Program-made: the position numbers and the translations under genes | Notes under the pieces: generated by a model | What the model saw: only the letters and a program-made list of their open reading frames with translations | Told to the model about the DNA's origin: nothing | The model's database searches: none | Part shown: positions 21,388 to 59,200 of the stretch, one piece after another | Layout of the letters: every line of letters starts with the position of its first letter | How positions within the stretch are numbered: position 1 is the first letter of the stretch | Assembly: GCA_018873245.2 (NCBI GenBank) | Contig: JAEMBT020000002.1 | Location: forward strand, 2,642,001 to 2,706,000 | Source of the DNA: Archegozetes longisetosus | Taxonomy: Eukaryota; Arthropoda; Arachnida; Sarcoptiformes; Trhypochthoniidae | Length of the DNA: 64,000 bases | Direction of reading: 5' to 3'

Positions 21388-24300
21388 AAGTATGATCAAT
21401 ATAAGAAAAGTTATCGAACAAAATAAGATAACATATTCGAACAATCGCATCGAATATCAAGTTAACAGATCACAGCCCTTAAGAATGTCTCATTATGGTT
21501 GCGAATGATGAAATTGCGATCATTTTATTACAAAATTGGGTCAATTAATGTGTTATACTTAACAAAAAAAGACGTTTTGGCTTAAAGCTTGATCTGAATG
21601 ACAATTTACAGCTTGTAATGTTTTCAAATAAAGTGTAAGATTTCGGTTTAGGAGGCAGTGAAAGAGAAAATTGTCCGTTTGTTACTTTTACCCTAAAACC
21701 GATTGGACCAGTATTTAAAGCATAGGTAACATACAAAAATAAAGTGATTAAAGATTATTAAGCATTACAATTGGAAAGGCAGTAAATTGAAATGAAACTT
21801 TCTCGTTGCGTAGTTTTTGAACGATACCATTTGTACTATTACATACATTAAAAGCTTCGTTATTTACAGTGCAACCTCGACTATAGCATAGGTTTAGATT
21901 CTTATGTTCGCCAATTTTTGTATCTTTACTTGCTAAAACATTTATAAGTTAGTGAAGTTATTAAATAATTTATTTTAGATATTATTAATATTCATCCCAG
22001 ACTTAGGAGAATTGGGATCAGACGGTTTGAGAATGATTTACGTACTCCACATTTGTACGATGGCTTTATTTCCTAATTTTTATCTTAATTTCTTTCTTAT
22101 TAAATAATTATTTATGTTTATTTCATTATGTATTTAAATCGTTTCTTAAAATTATTCTTAAGAGTTTTACTGTAGTTTAGGGAAATCCCCGTTTCGAGAT
22201 TTGTCAGTTAGGGTATTACTACTGCCTCCTAAACCGAAACCTTACCAAATAAAGCAATGCATAGATGTGACTACACCACAGATACATGAGACACAAGAGA
22301 GTACACTTGCCATCAACTTTTTGCAGAGCTTATCATAACACTTTCAGTTTCAGATTCTTTTAATCATTCAATTAATTATTATAATCATTATATAGTATTA
22401 CAATAATTATATAATAAGTTAAATAACTTTTTGTTTGTTTTCTATGTATAAGCGATACAATCATTTGTGAGAATTAATAAAAGCAATTTTTTAGTTGCTT
22501 TCATTTTTGAAAACATTTTTGAAAAATGACTTTTGTTAACAATAACCTCTTAAAAGTAAAGAGAAAATAAATCAAACATAAATTTCAGTTTGAAAAAATT
22601 CAGTGACTTTTAAATACACAATACTTAACGGTGTCATATATTTAATGCATTTTTTATCTTAATCTTTATATATTTTTATAATATATTAATTTATTCTGGT
22701 TTCACAATAATTCAAAAGTTTTTTGTATTTGTTTCGAAAAGTTTTGCTCAAAAACACACTCTTTTAATGGTTTGTTTGTCGGGAAATTTGTCAAACATTT
22801 TTCGCACATTAAATAAAAACTTTTTTTTGCGTTAATAACAATAATATTGATTCATTAATTTAAATATTAATATAAAAGCACACAAAACAAGTTGTCTCTT
22901 AAATTATGATTTCGTTTCAAATAAATAGGTGTCTATTTATTCAAAAGTTTTTTTGTCCAAAAAGCTTTCTCTTCAAAAGTTATTTTTGAAGTTTTCAGAT
23001 CTTCTTTTTTTCAGAAATTTCATGGAAGCGAATAATTGTTTAAAGATATTGTTTGGAGAAATTTATTCTTTAATTGACAATAAATCTTTTGTTCAAATGA
23101 TAACAAAATTATGTAATAATAATTTAATAATTTTGTAATTTGCGGCAACTAAAAGTTTTAAATGAAAAGACAATATCATTTTTAGATATAATAGATTTGG
23201 CGGAAAACCAAACATTTATTTAACACTAAACTTAACATAAAGTTTATTCTCTATAATAATAATATCAATAATAATAATATAGTTATAACTTCAAAAAAAT
23301 TCAAATAAAATAAAATAAAAAAACAAATTAATATATAATTCTTAATAAAATAATATAATAATCAATAATAATTTAAGTTGTTAATCGAGATTTTTTCGTT
23401 TAGTTTATTTAATAATCCAGGAGAAGTTCAATCCAATAATCAATTCGAAAAACCAATAATGAGGTTATTATTGCACTTAAAATGATTTTTTCATTGTTCG
23501 CACACAATTATAATAATGCAAAACACAATTCTGCGTACAATTTGAATTAATTTTCAAATTGCGCTCCTCTTCACCAGAAAATCAAATCGGAAAACCAACA
23601 GAAATGAAATGTTGCAAGACAAATACTTCACAGATTAAAAACTTCTTTTTCTTTTATTCTTTTCTTCTTCTCTTCTTCTTCTTAAGTGATTATTATTATT
23701 CTTAATAAGATTCAAACTTTTTCAATCAACTCGTAATCAGAGTTGGTTTGAATTGGAAAAAGTTTTTTCTCACATCCATTAATCCTCGATTACAATAATA
23801 ATAATCCTTTTCAGTCATAAGTCTTTTTGAGAAACTTTTTTCACTTATGTCTTATTTCTTATTAGATTTTTTGACTAAAGTGTTGATAATATTGATAATA
23901 ATTATAATGATATAACAATTAATACTTTTTGAGAGTTATCTTCAGTTTTAGGTATGAATAGAGGGATAGAGAGAAAAAAGAGTGAGAGATGTCTCAAAAA
24001 ATGACTTTTTCTGACACACAAACAATTGAAGTATTGATTAACTTGAAATTCAATAAAAGCTTTTGTTTTGTGAACCACTTCTTGAAATTAAAAGTCAATT
24101 ATTTATAGATATATTAAGTTTAATAATAATTTACAGAGAATATCGAAAGGCGTCGAAAAAAGATTTTCGCGAAAAATTAAACGGTTTCAAGGTTTCATTT
24201 ATCTTCTGATAATTAATTGTTAAATATTTTTCAAGTATTTGTAGTAGAGAAGACAATTTTTTGAATCAAGAATGCGTTCAATAAGTCAATAAATAGTTGA

Positions 24301-24658
24301 ATCAACTTTTCAAAACTTTTCTCTCTTTTCCGGATAAAAGCGTTGAATAAAGTCTTGTTCTTCAACTGAGATTGTCTTCAAATAATTGCGAAAATTTTCT
24401 TAAGAGAAAAAGTTGGGATATCTTCAAAATTAAAAACAGGATTATTTCGACATCGAATCGGATTTTGGAGTAAATGCTGAAAATTGAATGTGGTTTCGAA
24501 ATTACAGTTCACAGAAAAAAATTAAATTTTGTTTTAAATATTCTTTTTTGCAAATTTTTTCTTGTTTTTGTTAAAAATGGAAAATTATTTTCATCTTCTT
24601 CTTAATTATTAGTTTTAAATTGTTTTTTTCTTAATATGCTTTTAATTCCTTCAATTAA
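21388..24658. other. Non-coding stretch downstream of calcineurin A
   Basis: No supported gene. It includes the calcineurin 3' UTR of unknown length on its right side, AT trinucleotide runs around 23255-23280, and a pyrimidine tract of TTC units at about 23642-23690. Confidence 0.5.
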
Positions 24659-47484
<22,826 letters not shown>

Positions 47485-50044
47485 TTTTAATTATTAACAA
47501 AATTAATCCCCGAAAATCTGCGATAAATATATTTAACACTTGAAATTGGAGTAAATATTTTTGACTGAATTGACTGAAGAGAAAATCGGATGAGAGAAGA
47601 ATAAATCGAATGAGAATTGAACTGTAGCTTAAAAACAAGTTAAATAAGAATAATTGGCGCAAATAGTTATCGTTTAATGTCGATATCTCAACACAATCTC
47701 CAATAAGTCCGTTAGAAATGGATTTGCAAAACAATTAGAAAAAACTAATTTAGTTCAAATGTTTATTTTATTTTCAAATGCAGGGTAATAGAGATGCTAT
47801 TCTAACCTCCATTTTCTTGTACGGCATATCCACTAATAAGACATATAACTATCTATAGTGAATAACGTTTAACCTGTTTTTTCATATGCAGTCAGATTTT
47901 GAGCGCCACTCATTGACAACTTATTCAGTTTGAATTGTATGAACTTGTATTAATCTGCTACGTCGTTATCTCAGTTTAGTTATTTTTATTTTGATTTCTC
48001 TCAGCTAAACTTATTCTTTCATAAACAAATCATTAGTGTTTTCAATACTTTCAAATTTATCAAAATTTACTGATCGCACTGAAACAATCTCAAATCTGCA
48101 GATTTTGACAAAATTTAACAATTTCCTATCTTCGGGCCTGTAACTCATTGAGCAATTGTTTTTACGCGATCTTCCAATTAAACCAGTTCTTCAAATGCCA
48201 ATAAAAAAGTTTTGAAGGACTGCAAAATTTATGGACACTTCATAGTTAATTATTTAAAAAATGATTAGTTATTCAAAAATAAGCCTTCACTACAAAGGTC
48301 ATGATGACTATAAATTTGATATTAAGTTTTTTCTCAAATAGTCCTCTTGAGTAAAATGCTAATAATTTGAGAATGAGCCAATAATCATTTTTACCAAATG
48401 ATTGATTTCATTTAATCTGGTCTTATAGTAATTACTGTGAGTTAGAATCACCTAAATGAAAAAATGGACGCGTTCAATATGAACTTAAGTTGAAGGCCTC
48501 AAATTATGCAGTTATAACTAACTTTTATGTAATCTAAGCAAACTTTGAAATTGCAGCAATTCTACGTGATCTTTTCTAAGGTCGCTCAATAAAACTGATG
48601 ATCGAATAGTTAATACTTCGGCGTTGAGATGACGCCAGATTGAGCCGTAGACACTGATGAAGTCAAAGCTCATACAACACGAACCGTCAGGACGATGCGC
48701 AAAGGCAACAAAGCTGCAATGCGAACAATAACCTGTTCAAAACCATATGATTATATTATAGAGATGTTAACAGAAATCTCACATAAAAAAATTGAATCGT
48801 TATATTCTAAAAAATATACTCAATGTAGTCTTGTAATAAAAAATACAAAACATTGCTAATAGAAATCATAATAAACTTGGACACCTTTAGCAAGTTAAAA
48901 TTTAAATTTTAGAGTAGAACTAATCAAAATGATAAAACTATTAGTGTTGTTTATTATGCACCGGCACCCAAATTTGCCAAAAGTAATATCTTCAAAAATG
49001 GTTCAAATTTTTGAATTTTTAAATTCAGCTGATATAGTTTTCTAAATACAGTAGAAGTTTTACTATTAATTTATTATTGATAATTAATGCCTAATTAATT
49101 GATTAAATAAACTAATGGGTATCGCTTGAGTTGTCATTAACCGGTATTTGGAGTTTTGTAGGTAGTATTCACCCTTGTTTAGCGCATTCACTGGCAATCA
49201 GAATCACCTAACCTAACCTAACTAATGAAACCATTTTAATCGTAGTATATTGTGCGTGGTTAGTTAGGTTAAGCAAGAAGAATATGGTACTAGGCCTATG
49301 GTAAGATTGGAGTATTTTAAGTATGGTATCCACAACTGTGATTTAGACTTAAGAGTGCAAGCGGAGTAAAATGAAACTGAACACCTCTACTATAAATAAA
49401 TATCAAAGTGTAAAGTACTAGTAGCGTAGAGAAAATAAAATAAACGTTAGGGGAAAACTAAAAAAGACTAGTTTTCTCACTGTTACAAAATCTATTGCAT
49501 GTTAAGCAAGTTAGAGAGATCGCGGAACTCCAGGTAACTGACAACTAGAAGTTTAACTTAAAACAAGTTTTCTTATTGGATGGCAGAAAATCTTAAGTCT
49601 GAAACAAAATACTAGCCTTTATAATACTGTTTGTCTCTCATTCTCAACCATAGGTTGAAGATCTTTATGCTCAACAAAAGAAACCACTGTTTAAAGAGAT
49701 AGACAGAGAAAAAGTTTGTTACAACAATTTTTTCTCTTAAAAGTTCAAATATTTTTATGAAGATAGAAACAAGCTTTTTAGTCAACTCTTTCTTAATTTT
49801 CAAGTCTAACAATTTCTTTCTCCTCTTTCGAATTCAAGTTTTCTATTGAATCGTTTTTAAAGTTTTCACTAAAATTGTGTCCAATTTTCAGTATAAAAAC
49901 ATGTGTTTTGAAGATGTGTTTGCCTTAAAATATTTAGTTATTTATTATTGAAGTCAAAAAGTTTTTTTTGAAGATTCGTCTTATCTAAAGTCAATTTTTG
50001 GAAGATTTTTATTTATCGTGTGAACTATTAATGACTTGTGAGAT
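47485..50044. promoter_or_regulatory. Head-to-head intergenic region, CanA and MARCH genes
   Basis: 2.56 kb separates the start codons of two divergent genes. It must hold both 5' UTRs and promoters. A patch at about 48590-48735 is richer in GC and CpG than its surroundings and could be a promoter core or an untranslated exon. (CCTAA)3 lies at 49206-49222, with TTAGTTAGG nearby. No TATA box can be assigned confidently in such AT-rich DNA. Confidence 0.5.
49206..49222. repeat. Interstitial (CCTAA)3, arthropod telomere-like
   Basis: Three tandem CCTAA units, the complement of the TTAGG repeat of many arthropod telomeres. Too short to suggest a former telomere. Confidence 0.6.
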
Positions 50045-50236
50045 ATGAATATGAACACCACAAGCGATGAGTCGAAGACAGGCTCTAATAATAATGTTAA
50101 TGAATCTAATGTTAATGTTTTGGTTAGACAAAAGTCTTGTTCATTATTAGATGGTACGGAAAATAAGGTTCCCATCGATTGTTCGTCTATAAATAGACAA
50201 CAACAACAGCAGCAGTGTTTGAAAAATAAGCTTAAC
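50045..50236 (+). CDS. MARCHF8: MARCH exon 1
   Basis: 64 codons, starting [10 protein letters not shown] and ending KNKLN before the donor GTAAGT. Low-complexity Asn/Ser with QQQQQQ (CAA/CAG codons). It is assigned to this gene by strand, phase 0, strong donor and lack of any other partner downstream. Homologues vary here, so the conserved sequence does not prove the link. Confidence 0.7.
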
Positions 50237-53200
50237 GTAAGTCTACAATGACTTTTACTTTCATTAAAGACTTTATTTCTCATGTTTGAAAAATCTTATG
50301 CATAAGAATTTTTTCCAACTCTGTCTCGCTTTAAATATGTTTTGAAGTTATTTCTGAAGAATTGAAGGGTAAATGAACTTATTTTTAGACATGTTTTGTA
50401 TTCAAAATAATATTTAGTATAGTTTTTCAAGATTCTTACTTATCAAAAAATTTGTGTCAATTCTGATGTAAAATATTTTTTCGATAACTTATCCAAAAAC
50501 TTGTTTAAGCATAAGATATTTTACGAAAGATAAGAAGTTCTGACTCAGTTTTGATGAAAATTAAGGCTTTTATTAGACTTAGGAGTAAAGAGGAAAATTT
50601 TGCACTCAATTGTTTATTTATCTAGACTTCTATAAACACATTGCCACCAGTAAAAACCCATAGAATTACACTATGCACACATGTAAGCATATGTCCAGAA
50701 TTGAAAGGTTATTGACTCTTGGGATTCCAAATTTAAGTGACTTATTATAACAAGTTATTTGTTTTTATAATCAGACTGAAGGATATAATAAATTTAAAGT
50801 AATTTTCTCACGTAAAAATGTTTTACAATTTCAATAAATGTCAGTAAGAATAAAATTGGCATAAAATAATGTTAAACCCCTAGTTAAATGAAAATGCAAA
50901 GGTCTCCGAACTTGATGGCTTTGTAAAACTATTGTTTTCAACAATAGTTTTAATTATCAATATTTAGGCATTTAAAAAGTTGACATATATTGTGATTGTA
51001 ATGAGTTTTTCATTAGCTTTCCCCAACAGTTGGTCCTTTCCTGCTATCAAATATCAGTGTTTTCCATATTTTAATTAATGATATTTCGATTTCCGTCTGT
51101 TTCTATATAACACTTGAAGGCTTATTATATTTTCAAATGAACTTTCAAGTTATTAACTAACTGTTTATTAATGTAAATGTATTTTATAGTAAAACACGTA
51201 GGCTCGATTTGCACTGACCACTTTAAACATGAAATTGATGCTTAAAAGTGTATAATTTTCATGACTACATTTTTTGACTACTCATGAATTTGTACGAAGA
51301 CTAGAATTAAAGAGGTTAAAATTCGTAAATGCTTTGATAACTGGAAATTTCTTCAATACAAATCAATTCCGTGTCACAGAATATACATTTGATATTGATT
51401 GAGACGAAAATATTTTCTTTTTTACTAATAAAACATTTTGGACACTAAAAAGCTACGATTCATATATTTTCTAACATCTGATTTTGCCGCTTCAATGAAT
51501 AGTTTATCTCGAAATATACATGTATTTTATTTTAACTCATCATTTCATATTTAAGACAAACAAGTTTTATAAAGATAGCAAGTAATGAGAAATACTGAAA
51601 ACTGATTCAAAAGCCCAAGCTTAGTCAATAATTGAAAGCCTATCAGCTGAATAGCTTGAAATTTTTAAAATAATTAAATAGTGAGTAAACTTGTCATGTA
51701 CTTCATATTTAGTGTGTTTTCATTCTAATGAGTCTGAAAGTAATTTAATTTGAATTACATTTCTCGTAAAATGATTTAACCATTTGCATAATCATAACTG
51801 GAAAAGACGTCCTTTTCTGACGCAAATTCTCAACGATTGAATACCAAATGCAAATGAAGTACTGAACAAATCCTATTAATAATCATAGAGTCTTTATATA
51901 TGTTGTTATGAAAGCGTAATTTTAGTAGAGTATAGATTTTAATCTATTCTTAAAGGGAATAAAAATGTAACTGTAGTTAAGTAGAACTCTGTAGAAATAA
52001 TGACTAGAATTTGATCTAAGAAAAGATTGATTTATCACATCTGAAGAGTACATTAATGATAGAAGAATATGTTTAATGTATTACTACTATTGAGCAAAAA
52101 TTGAATTTATTTCGTAATAGAATTTATAAGTGAATAGTTGCTCTTTCCTTATGATTGGCTTTTCGCTTATCATATAATAAAACAGATCAGTCAATAAGAA
52201 CAAAAGAGTAGTCCACTCGAAAAATTAAAGAAAACCTTATAAATAATTATTAACCAATTAAGTTTTAATCAAATATAAAGTATATAAAGAGAGAAATGTC
52301 TGTCAACTCATTTAAAGAAAAACGTTTTTTATTGGTGAGTCTTTTGAGTAGATGAAGAGAAAAAAGTACAAGTTTTCCTCTTCACTTACTTTAATTTTTT
52401 CTTTTTGTTCAGAAAGGAATCCAGTCTAATGTAATAATCAAAATGTTTTCGAGTTCAATTTGTGCAGCATTTTTTGAATGCTATCCAATAAGAGTAATAT
52501 ATTTTTGAGATCAAATTCTTCTTTCATGTCCCCAATTGTATTAAATAGACTTTTAAAGAAAATTTGTCTTACGACTAAAATCGATATGAAATATTCATAA
52601 ACGAAATATTGCAGCTACTGCACAAGGAGTCAAGTCTAATAATTACTTATGTGTACTTTTGCCCTTTCATTCTGTTTTCTCTGTTTTGTTGTTGTCGTGA
52701 ACAGAACAAAAGACAAAAAAGACTACTTCAATTGTTCGTATGATTTGTCTGAACATTTTCGACTTGTCTTCCAATTCATATCTTGTCTTAATGTATGCTT
52801 TCCTCAGTAGATCTGATGAAAAGCGCTTTACTCATACATAAAACCTTATGTTTTACATGATAATAAAGCCATCATTAAATGAATGGGTCATTCAGTTTGA
52901 CTTGGGTTATACTTGATTGTTGTATAAGCTGACTAGATCTACGAAAACTTATAAGTGAATTGAATTTTCATAAGAGAGCGAAAAAAAGATTTGTTGAAGC
53001 ATAAAAAGCCTTGTATGTGAATGCCAAGAGTCCTCAATTTTTGAGACAATTTTATTCTATTATATGATCTAAAAAATATAGGAATCTCATATATTCTCAT
53101 TTCCAGGCATGTGAATAAAAAGCTATCGATGCGTATCGTCTCATCTTTTTTCTCATCAGTTTTATGTATTTTTCACTCATTTATTTATTCATCACATTAT

Positions 53201-56200
53201 TTATTATTGAAAAAGTTATTAATCTGTTTTAGTTATAGGAACAAATAGTGCTTTGCTATAAATTAATTAATTGCTTTGAATGTTTCATTTTTTCTCTTAA
53301 TTATCCCATAATTTAATGCATTTCTCAATAGATTTATCGCAAAGAGCTTTTGATGAATTTTTAGATCGATTTAAAAATTTGATTTGTTGTCTTATAATGA
53401 ATATTTTTGGTTATGTTACACTCAATACTTAACCTTAATAAAGAAATGCGAACATAATTAACAACATAAGTCACATTACTAATGCTTTTAGTTTTTATCG
53501 ATATATAATAATAATAATAATAATAATATTGATCTTCTAATGCATATACTCCACTCTTTTACTGTTATCCTAATATTGCCCTCAGTTTAGCATATGGTAC
53601 AACAATTTCTGTGTTTCACAATTTTGGTTTATATTTTATACAAAAAGGTTTTTCAAACTTTACAATCCCTTAAAGAATAAATTATTCCAAATCAGAAACA
53701 CTGCATCAGAACTTTAAATTTTGAAGAAACAAATATTTTCAGTAGAATTGATTTGACTTTTAGATGAGAAGTTGTTAAGTTTCTCAAACTTGAATCATCT
53801 TTGGATATAATTGTGTTTTGGCAAAAAATACTCGAAAACTATAACTAAAATAGAACTTTTGTTTATTTAGTAGACCATTTTCTAACGATAATGACAAAAC
53901 AAATATTATTCTAATATCTATAGCAATCAGAATATTCTGTTCTTGTAATAAATTTAAGTGCGATTTCTATTATAGAAAATATTCTTATTCAATGTTTGGC
54001 TTTCAGTCAAGTCGATTGAATGATAAATAAGTTATAATATTATTACAACTATAGTAATAGAAAGTAAGTTGAGAGCAATAATATACAACGATATACATTA
54101 CAATCGATTGGTTTATCAGCTTTCTGACAATAATTGCGTGCGGTTCGAAACATACTATATACGTATTTCATTTTTTACTATAACTCAATATAAAATTGTT
54201 TCAGTTTTAATAAAATAAGTGCTCTGCCAGCACTTTCAAAATAAATATTTAAGCATCAAATTATGAATAATTAAGTAAAATATTGTTATTTATCTGATGC
54301 TTGTTTATGTCTTAATTAGAGATAATTGTCTAATAATTGTCTAGAAATGCTTTCAATTTTTCTCATAAACATTTTTTTAAATAAATGTCACGTTGTTGAG
54401 CAAAATTTGTGACTTTTTACTTAATTAGCTCGAAGAATATGCTAATAAAGTGATAAAATCAAAAATAGTTGTGTTTTATTGTTTTAGGAAATGTTTAATT
54501 GCAAACAAAAGCGTTCGTGCATTTCATAACATTAACTAATCTTCAATAAAATGATGCTGTTCCCACATAAACAACTCTTTTTCAAATCGATCTTAACTGA
54601 ATATTTATTGCTTTATTCACTATAATTTATGCTATCTTTAGTTTCTCACAATTATTTCTGATAGAAATTCATTATCTTTCAATAAAAATTCTTAACTTAA
54701 AGTAGAAGTTGGCAAAAAGAGCCGAAACTTGAGATAAAACATAAAACAGGTTAAGCTAAGTTTTGATTTTATTGTCAATTGTAAGCTTTTGACCAACGTT
54801 TGAAAAATATTACTATTGTCTCATTTGACACAATCATAACTATGCGATCGCATAATCTGCAAATTTAGCAAAATTTCATTGTTTTGAGGCGTTTAACGAG
54901 TACAAGTTTGGAAACAGACCATAGATCTCATTATATGATACATTAAATATGATTATTATATATAATTGCTATCGATATGATTTCGAAACATATACATTAA
55001 ATGTGCGTCAAATTGTTTATGTTGAACGAATTTTTTCGACATATTTATGACCAAAACTTTTAGCTCATTCCAATGAAATGTGAGTGATTTGCATAATATT
55101 CTAGCATAACAACAGTAAACAATCTCCTGCTAATAGTATCTTTGATACGATTATTTACGATATTTTCAGGGAGCATAACAAATAGTGCATTTAATATGAA
55201 AATTAATGACAAATAAAAGTTAATAGAAATTCTTAAGCCTTGTTTGGCATAAGAAATGCTGAGAATGCTTTATTTAACATGAGAAAATGTGGCTCATGTG
55301 TGTAGTTATTTATAAAAAATTGTTGATAATTTTGCCTGCTATTAATGAGTATAGACATCTTTACACAATTTAATATCTAAAGCCTGAGACATAGAAATGT
55401 CTCTTATGAGTCATGTCTTGTGGTTGGAGGCAATGGCTTTATGCTTTTCTATCAAATCTAAGCTAATTATAAATTTGTACAAGTTGATACGATAGGAATT
55501 TTCCTTATATTTAATCGTTAAGTGTTTTTACGCTAAAAACTAATTATAATCTGTTTGCGCCCTTTTGTTTCGTCTAATAAGATAACATTTTAGTTGATTG
55601 TTGAAAAAACAAGTTTTCAATCAAATTATTGAATACAATTGTATTGCTTTTTTGCTTAGTGCTTTGAGAATTGTTCAGTCAAAATCTGTACTATATAAAA
55701 TGAAAGCTTTTTTCTTTTCCTCTTTTGAGGAAAAGTTTTTTAACGTCTGAAATGTTTAGTTGAGAACGTAGTGTGTCGTCAAAATTAATGTTAAAGTTTG
55801 AACTGAACTTTATTCTCTGAGAAAGATTTGCATATAATTTGTTTGTTGATTGTAAGAAAAGCTTTTGTTTGGGTTCAATGATATCCGTACGTGAATAATA
55901 ATAATTATAAGCAAAGTATCAGCTAAGCGTAAGATCATAGAAAAACTTTTGTGTTAGCTCATTCATTGTGGTTTGTTCTAAATTTTATTTTTATATTTTA
56001 CTTACTTATCAATTTATAAACACAAACAAAGTATGTAATTAAATGGTTTTTAGTAAGAACGAGATAAGTGAATGTTCGTTAACTGAGTCATTTATATCGT
56101 TCTTAAGGAAAGCATTTAATAATAATGAGAATAAAGAAAATGCCAATACTGCCTAAACAACAATTTTGACTCAGACTTACCTGATAATAAAAAAATATTT

Positions 56201-59200
56201 TTATTTAACTTTTGAACCAATTACTTAAAAAAATAAAATTGTTGCAGCTCTTACATCAGGCTTTAGTGTGAGTAATGTTTGGGTAAAAATAAATAATTCA
56301 TTGCAAGGGATGTATTAGTTATGCATCAAAAGCATTAATTAGTATTTTTAATGTGTTCATAGGAATGAAAACTAGTTTTTGAGTAATTCCCTATAATTGT
56401 ATTTCTAGTTGTAAATGTATCCGTAAATGGAAAACAGTTCAAATTTATTATATATGCACTGATTTCTCTTATCAATTATTTCTCGTTGCAACTAAAAAAA
56501 GATTTTCAAAGTATTATAAAGTTTTGTTAATTGTTTTAATTATCAATACTTATCTTGTTCACTTAAAACCTCTACCGAAATAAACTATTTTTCAAATATA
56601 AGTTTTTCTCAAAATATTTATAATTTCAAATAAAACAAACTTTATTTAATCCTGAAACAAACCAAAAGCTAACTTTTCACAGCATTTCGATATAGAAAAA
56701 TAAATTTGACGACAAAATTAGTTACAACTTTGGTGTTGAAAAACTTATTAATATTTACTCAGTGATTCTCTATTATATGAAAACATAGTTTATATACACT
56801 TAACAAAAAACTTTTTCAACACTAAATGTCATAGAAATAAATACATTATTATAATTTAGTTTATGACTTGTCTCGTGTAATGGCATTGAATTGAAGTTTT
56901 AATGCAATTGACTTTTGTTTGTTCTGCGGGTGTTCACCTTTTTTGAATTTTAACATTTTCATGACATTACTCTTTAGTTTTTTTGTGATAGAAAAGTTCT
57001 TTAGCTTTTAGTTCGATTCTCTTTCTCTGTTTTTGTGTGACCATTTCCTCTAAACAACACCGAGGTTCAATCCTATTCCATAAACAGTTCATCTCAATTC
57101 ATATTCAATTGATTTACATTTGCGAACAGTAATAAGTCATTTTTTTCTATGTAGCTTATTTTGTTTTCCACGACTTTTGTTAATTGTTTTAATGTTATTT
57201 GTGTTTTTATGGTATATTTGTTGGGAAACTTTTTACTCTAATTATCCGGGATTTGAATGTGAGACCAGAGCAGTTATAGTATTAAATGGTAAAAATCGTT
57301 TTTTATTGACCTTAACTTGAAAATTACTTAAATTCCTTATAATTCCTTTTATTCGGTAATTATGATAAAAGTTTCTCGCAATTTTTCACATAAAGTGAGA
57401 AAAAACTCCCAAACGTTTGAAGGATTTACTTAAATGTGTCGAAAAAGTCATTTAAACCTAATGTGAATGTTTAGTCTGGAAATGCTGTCAATAATTCCTC
57501 CAATAAAACTGAATAGAAATTGAAGACAAATTTTTAATTGACTTGTCCCAAAAAGTGCAGCAAAATTTTTATTTTATATAATTTTGTTCGAAAAAGTTGA
57601 AATAATTGAAAAAGATTTGATTTATCAATCGAGGCTAATTGTGATCTAGCAATTGACCCTTAATCCCAATCGTAGTAAAAATGTAGTTTTTCAAACAAAA
57701 TAAGAATCTCAATTTAGTTGAATGTGTCCTAAATTTGCTCGTCTCTTATGTTAATCAAGTAATTGAGTCCTAAGTGAGACATTATTTCTTAAGAAATAAG
57801 CATAATAATAATAATTTGATTACTAAATACCCGGAAATCGGATCTGAACATTTGAATAGAAAAATTTGAACATCTGTCAAACAATATGAGAAAAAAGTTC
57901 AACAAACAAGAATTTGAGGTCAAAATAGATAAAAAACTTATTGAACTTGAGTTCAATTGACTATAAATTATAAGTACTAGTGATATAACAGGTAATTGTT
58001 TTTAAAAAGACATAATTTTATATGTATTTGACAGCTATTTCTCTCTTTATTTCTAAACACCATTTCTAACTATCTATAAAATGATAATTTAAGGATTTTC
58101 ACCATCCACTCAAAACCACTTCTAGTACAAATCACTAGCATTGCGGATACGATAAATGTTTTTATTATAAAATATTTTTTCTCTAAATACAAATTTTTGT
58201 TCATGAAAATTAATACTTGTTTTAAAGTCAAGCGAGATATCTAAGTAGTTTTCTATACGGTATGACCCGAAATGACCAGTTCTGATGAATTGAAGGTCAG
58301 ATTATATACAGATCTCCTGGTATAATCATGAAAATCAAAGCTTTTAAAAATAGTTTTGCTAAAAATATGGGTTTAATGATTAACATATAAGATGAAAACT
58401 AAGTTCATATAAGTTTCCGAGTCCTTCAATCCTAAAGGAAATCGTCCAATGACTTTGAAGTCAACTTATTTTTTTCGTATCGATAAACCAATTTTTACAT
58501 TTTGTTAATTTGATTTTTAAGCTTAACTTATATCGGGTTCAAAAATTCATAATCGTGTCCATAATTAGTAGTTATCGTGAGTTATCTGAACTTTAAGAGC
58601 TTTTATAAAGCGATTTCTTAGCAAATGTTGTTCAGCCAAAACTTGAATTGATAAAAAACTTATTTCAAATAATTTGAAATAAATCATTATTTATTGAAAA
58701 ATTGAACAAACAAAAATTTGTTTATCACTTAACTAATTATAAATTTGGACTTTTATGGTTAGTGTGTTGGAAGAATTTGCGACATTTCATTGAATTATTA
58801 ACGTACAGTCAATTACATTTACTATAATTATTATTACTATTGAATTTATGGTTTCATAAGAGTCCAAACGTATAGCGGTTTTGTTATACTCTTTCCCTAC
58901 AATTGCATTGTTAACTATCAGGAAATGTATTTCTCGACAGTATATCTCAATCTCTTATTAATTTCTATATTTGATACTCACATGATGTGAAGCATTGTTT
59001 TTAGAAATTATTTTCCACTTATTACATCCTTGAAAAATAGGAATTATAATTCACTTATGAGTGTATTTTGCTATAATTATAAACTTAAATAAATATTTCT
59101 TATCTAGCATTTCCTGTTGAGATTCATTAAGATTTATGTCGTTTTTATTTCTCATATCCTTTTAATCTAAACTTTTCAAGTGCTCGAAAGCCAGATTTTA

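Noticed and set aside
49981-50283. 100-codon minus-strand frame opposite MARCH exon 1
   Set aside because: It mirrors the low-complexity CAA/CAG run and has no sign of its own coding logic. The plus strand has an upstream stop, a start and a strong donor in phase.
57120-57320. 66-codon hydrophobic frame in MARCH intron 1
   Set aside because: It begins without ATG and its hydrophobicity follows T-rich sequence. It has no sign of an alternative first exon in phase with exon 2.
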